This document shows positions 63,401 through 64,000 of a stretch of 64,000 nucleotides of DNA, piece by piece. The DNA comes from Choristoneura fumiferana (Eukaryota; Arthropoda; Insecta; Lepidoptera; Tortricidae), in the NCBI RefSeq assembly GCF_025370935.1, contig NC_133479.1, positions 1,875,182-1,939,181 on the forward strand. Direction: 5' to 3'. A model generated the notes under the pieces. That model ran no database searches, was not told the DNA's origin, and saw only the letters and a program-made list of their open reading frames with translations. Position 1 is the stretch's first letter; each line of letters opens with the position of its first letter. Both the position numbers and the translations under genes were made by a program.

Positions 63401-64000
63401 GTATTATATAATGTGACTAATAGACTAGGTACTCGTTTATTATGTTCCAGAAAAAAAAATAGTTTGTTGTTACTACTTAATGCATTACGTTCTTATACTA
63501 ATTGAACATACATGTATGCAAATTGAAATTACGCATTTTGTTTATACGCAAAAGTGATTTTAGTATAATATTTGTTGTTATACAAATTATTACACACCCA
63601 TAAACAACGGTGGCACAGCAAGTCCCATTGGCACACTTTAGATACGGGTACGGAATCCTAAAATTCCAAAACAGTAACTTCGCAATTTAATTTCCCTCAA
63701 CAAAATACTTGCCGAAAACGAACAGTTTTGCCAGAATAAATATAACGAAACACCCCAGAGGTCGGGTAAGTCAATCGGCAGTCGGAACTCAATTACCGTG
63801 GCCCGGATTCCCCCGATTTTCGGGGGAATTTCGGGTCGCTTTTATGAGGGTCGGGGACTTTGGAATTATTGCGGTGGCAACACCGGATTGGGTGCTGGAG
63901 TGTTTTGATGGGCTATCGCATTTAACAGTTGGGCAGACAAGCCTTTTTTGGGTCAGTGAGGTCTTTGGGTGTACCGTAATAATGATGTGGGGTACAATGA
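63401..64000. other. no gene seen
   Basis: AT-rich, then a GC-rich patch with the palindrome CCCCCGATTTTCGGGGG near 63810. No coding signal is seen to the end of the window. Confidence 0.45.

Overview
This window reads as intronic or intergenic DNA from a lepidopteran (moth or butterfly) nuclear genome. It is AT-rich and packed with repeats typical of that order: Helitron-like elements of the Lep1 type, RTE-clade non-LTR retrotransposon 3' ends with (ATG)n tails, tRNA-derived SINEs, poly(A)-ended retroposon fragments, hAT-like MITEs and fold-back MITEs. There is no bacterial-style gene packing, no operon and no CRISPR array. Nearly all open frames are short and occur by chance inside repeats.

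Only one host coding segment can be supported: a 189 bp exon on the + strand at 59563-59751. It has consensus AG and GT splice sites and encodes the second laminin-type EGF-like domain of a netrin, an axon-guidance ligand. It is GC-rich against AT-rich surroundings and is wedged between a MITE (45 bp upstream) and an RTE remnant (about 70 bp downstream). Much of the window may therefore be netrin intron, though no other netrin exon was found.

Layout. 1-14684: single-copy background with scattered repeats, several of them nested. 14685-30452 (copy A) and 32085-46514 (copy B): two direct, near-identical blocks of about 15 kb, separated by 1.6 kb that contains a 100-N gap (31822-31921). The two blocks carry the same repeats in the same order but differ by scattered substitutions, short indels and clean transposon presence/absence. 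The simplest reading is two alleles left uncollapsed and placed in tandem by the assembler; a true recent tandem duplication is the alternative. 46515-59000: repeats, including a complete hAT-like element, a Charlie-like hAT MITE, a 645 bp inverted-repeat element inside a hairpin MITE, and a dimeric tRNA-like retroposon nested in a larger inverted-repeat element. 59000-64000: the netrin exon and more retroposon remnants, ending with a SINE.

Because copies A and B act as a natural pair of alleles, they show filled and empty sites of several mobile elements. These give element ends and target-site duplications that a single sequence could not. I see no convincing new multi-gene system. The items most worth a second look are the haplotype-like duplication, the retroposon family whose tRNA-like promoter faces against its retroposition direction, the excision-like footprint at 40390, and the transposon-flanked netrin exon.
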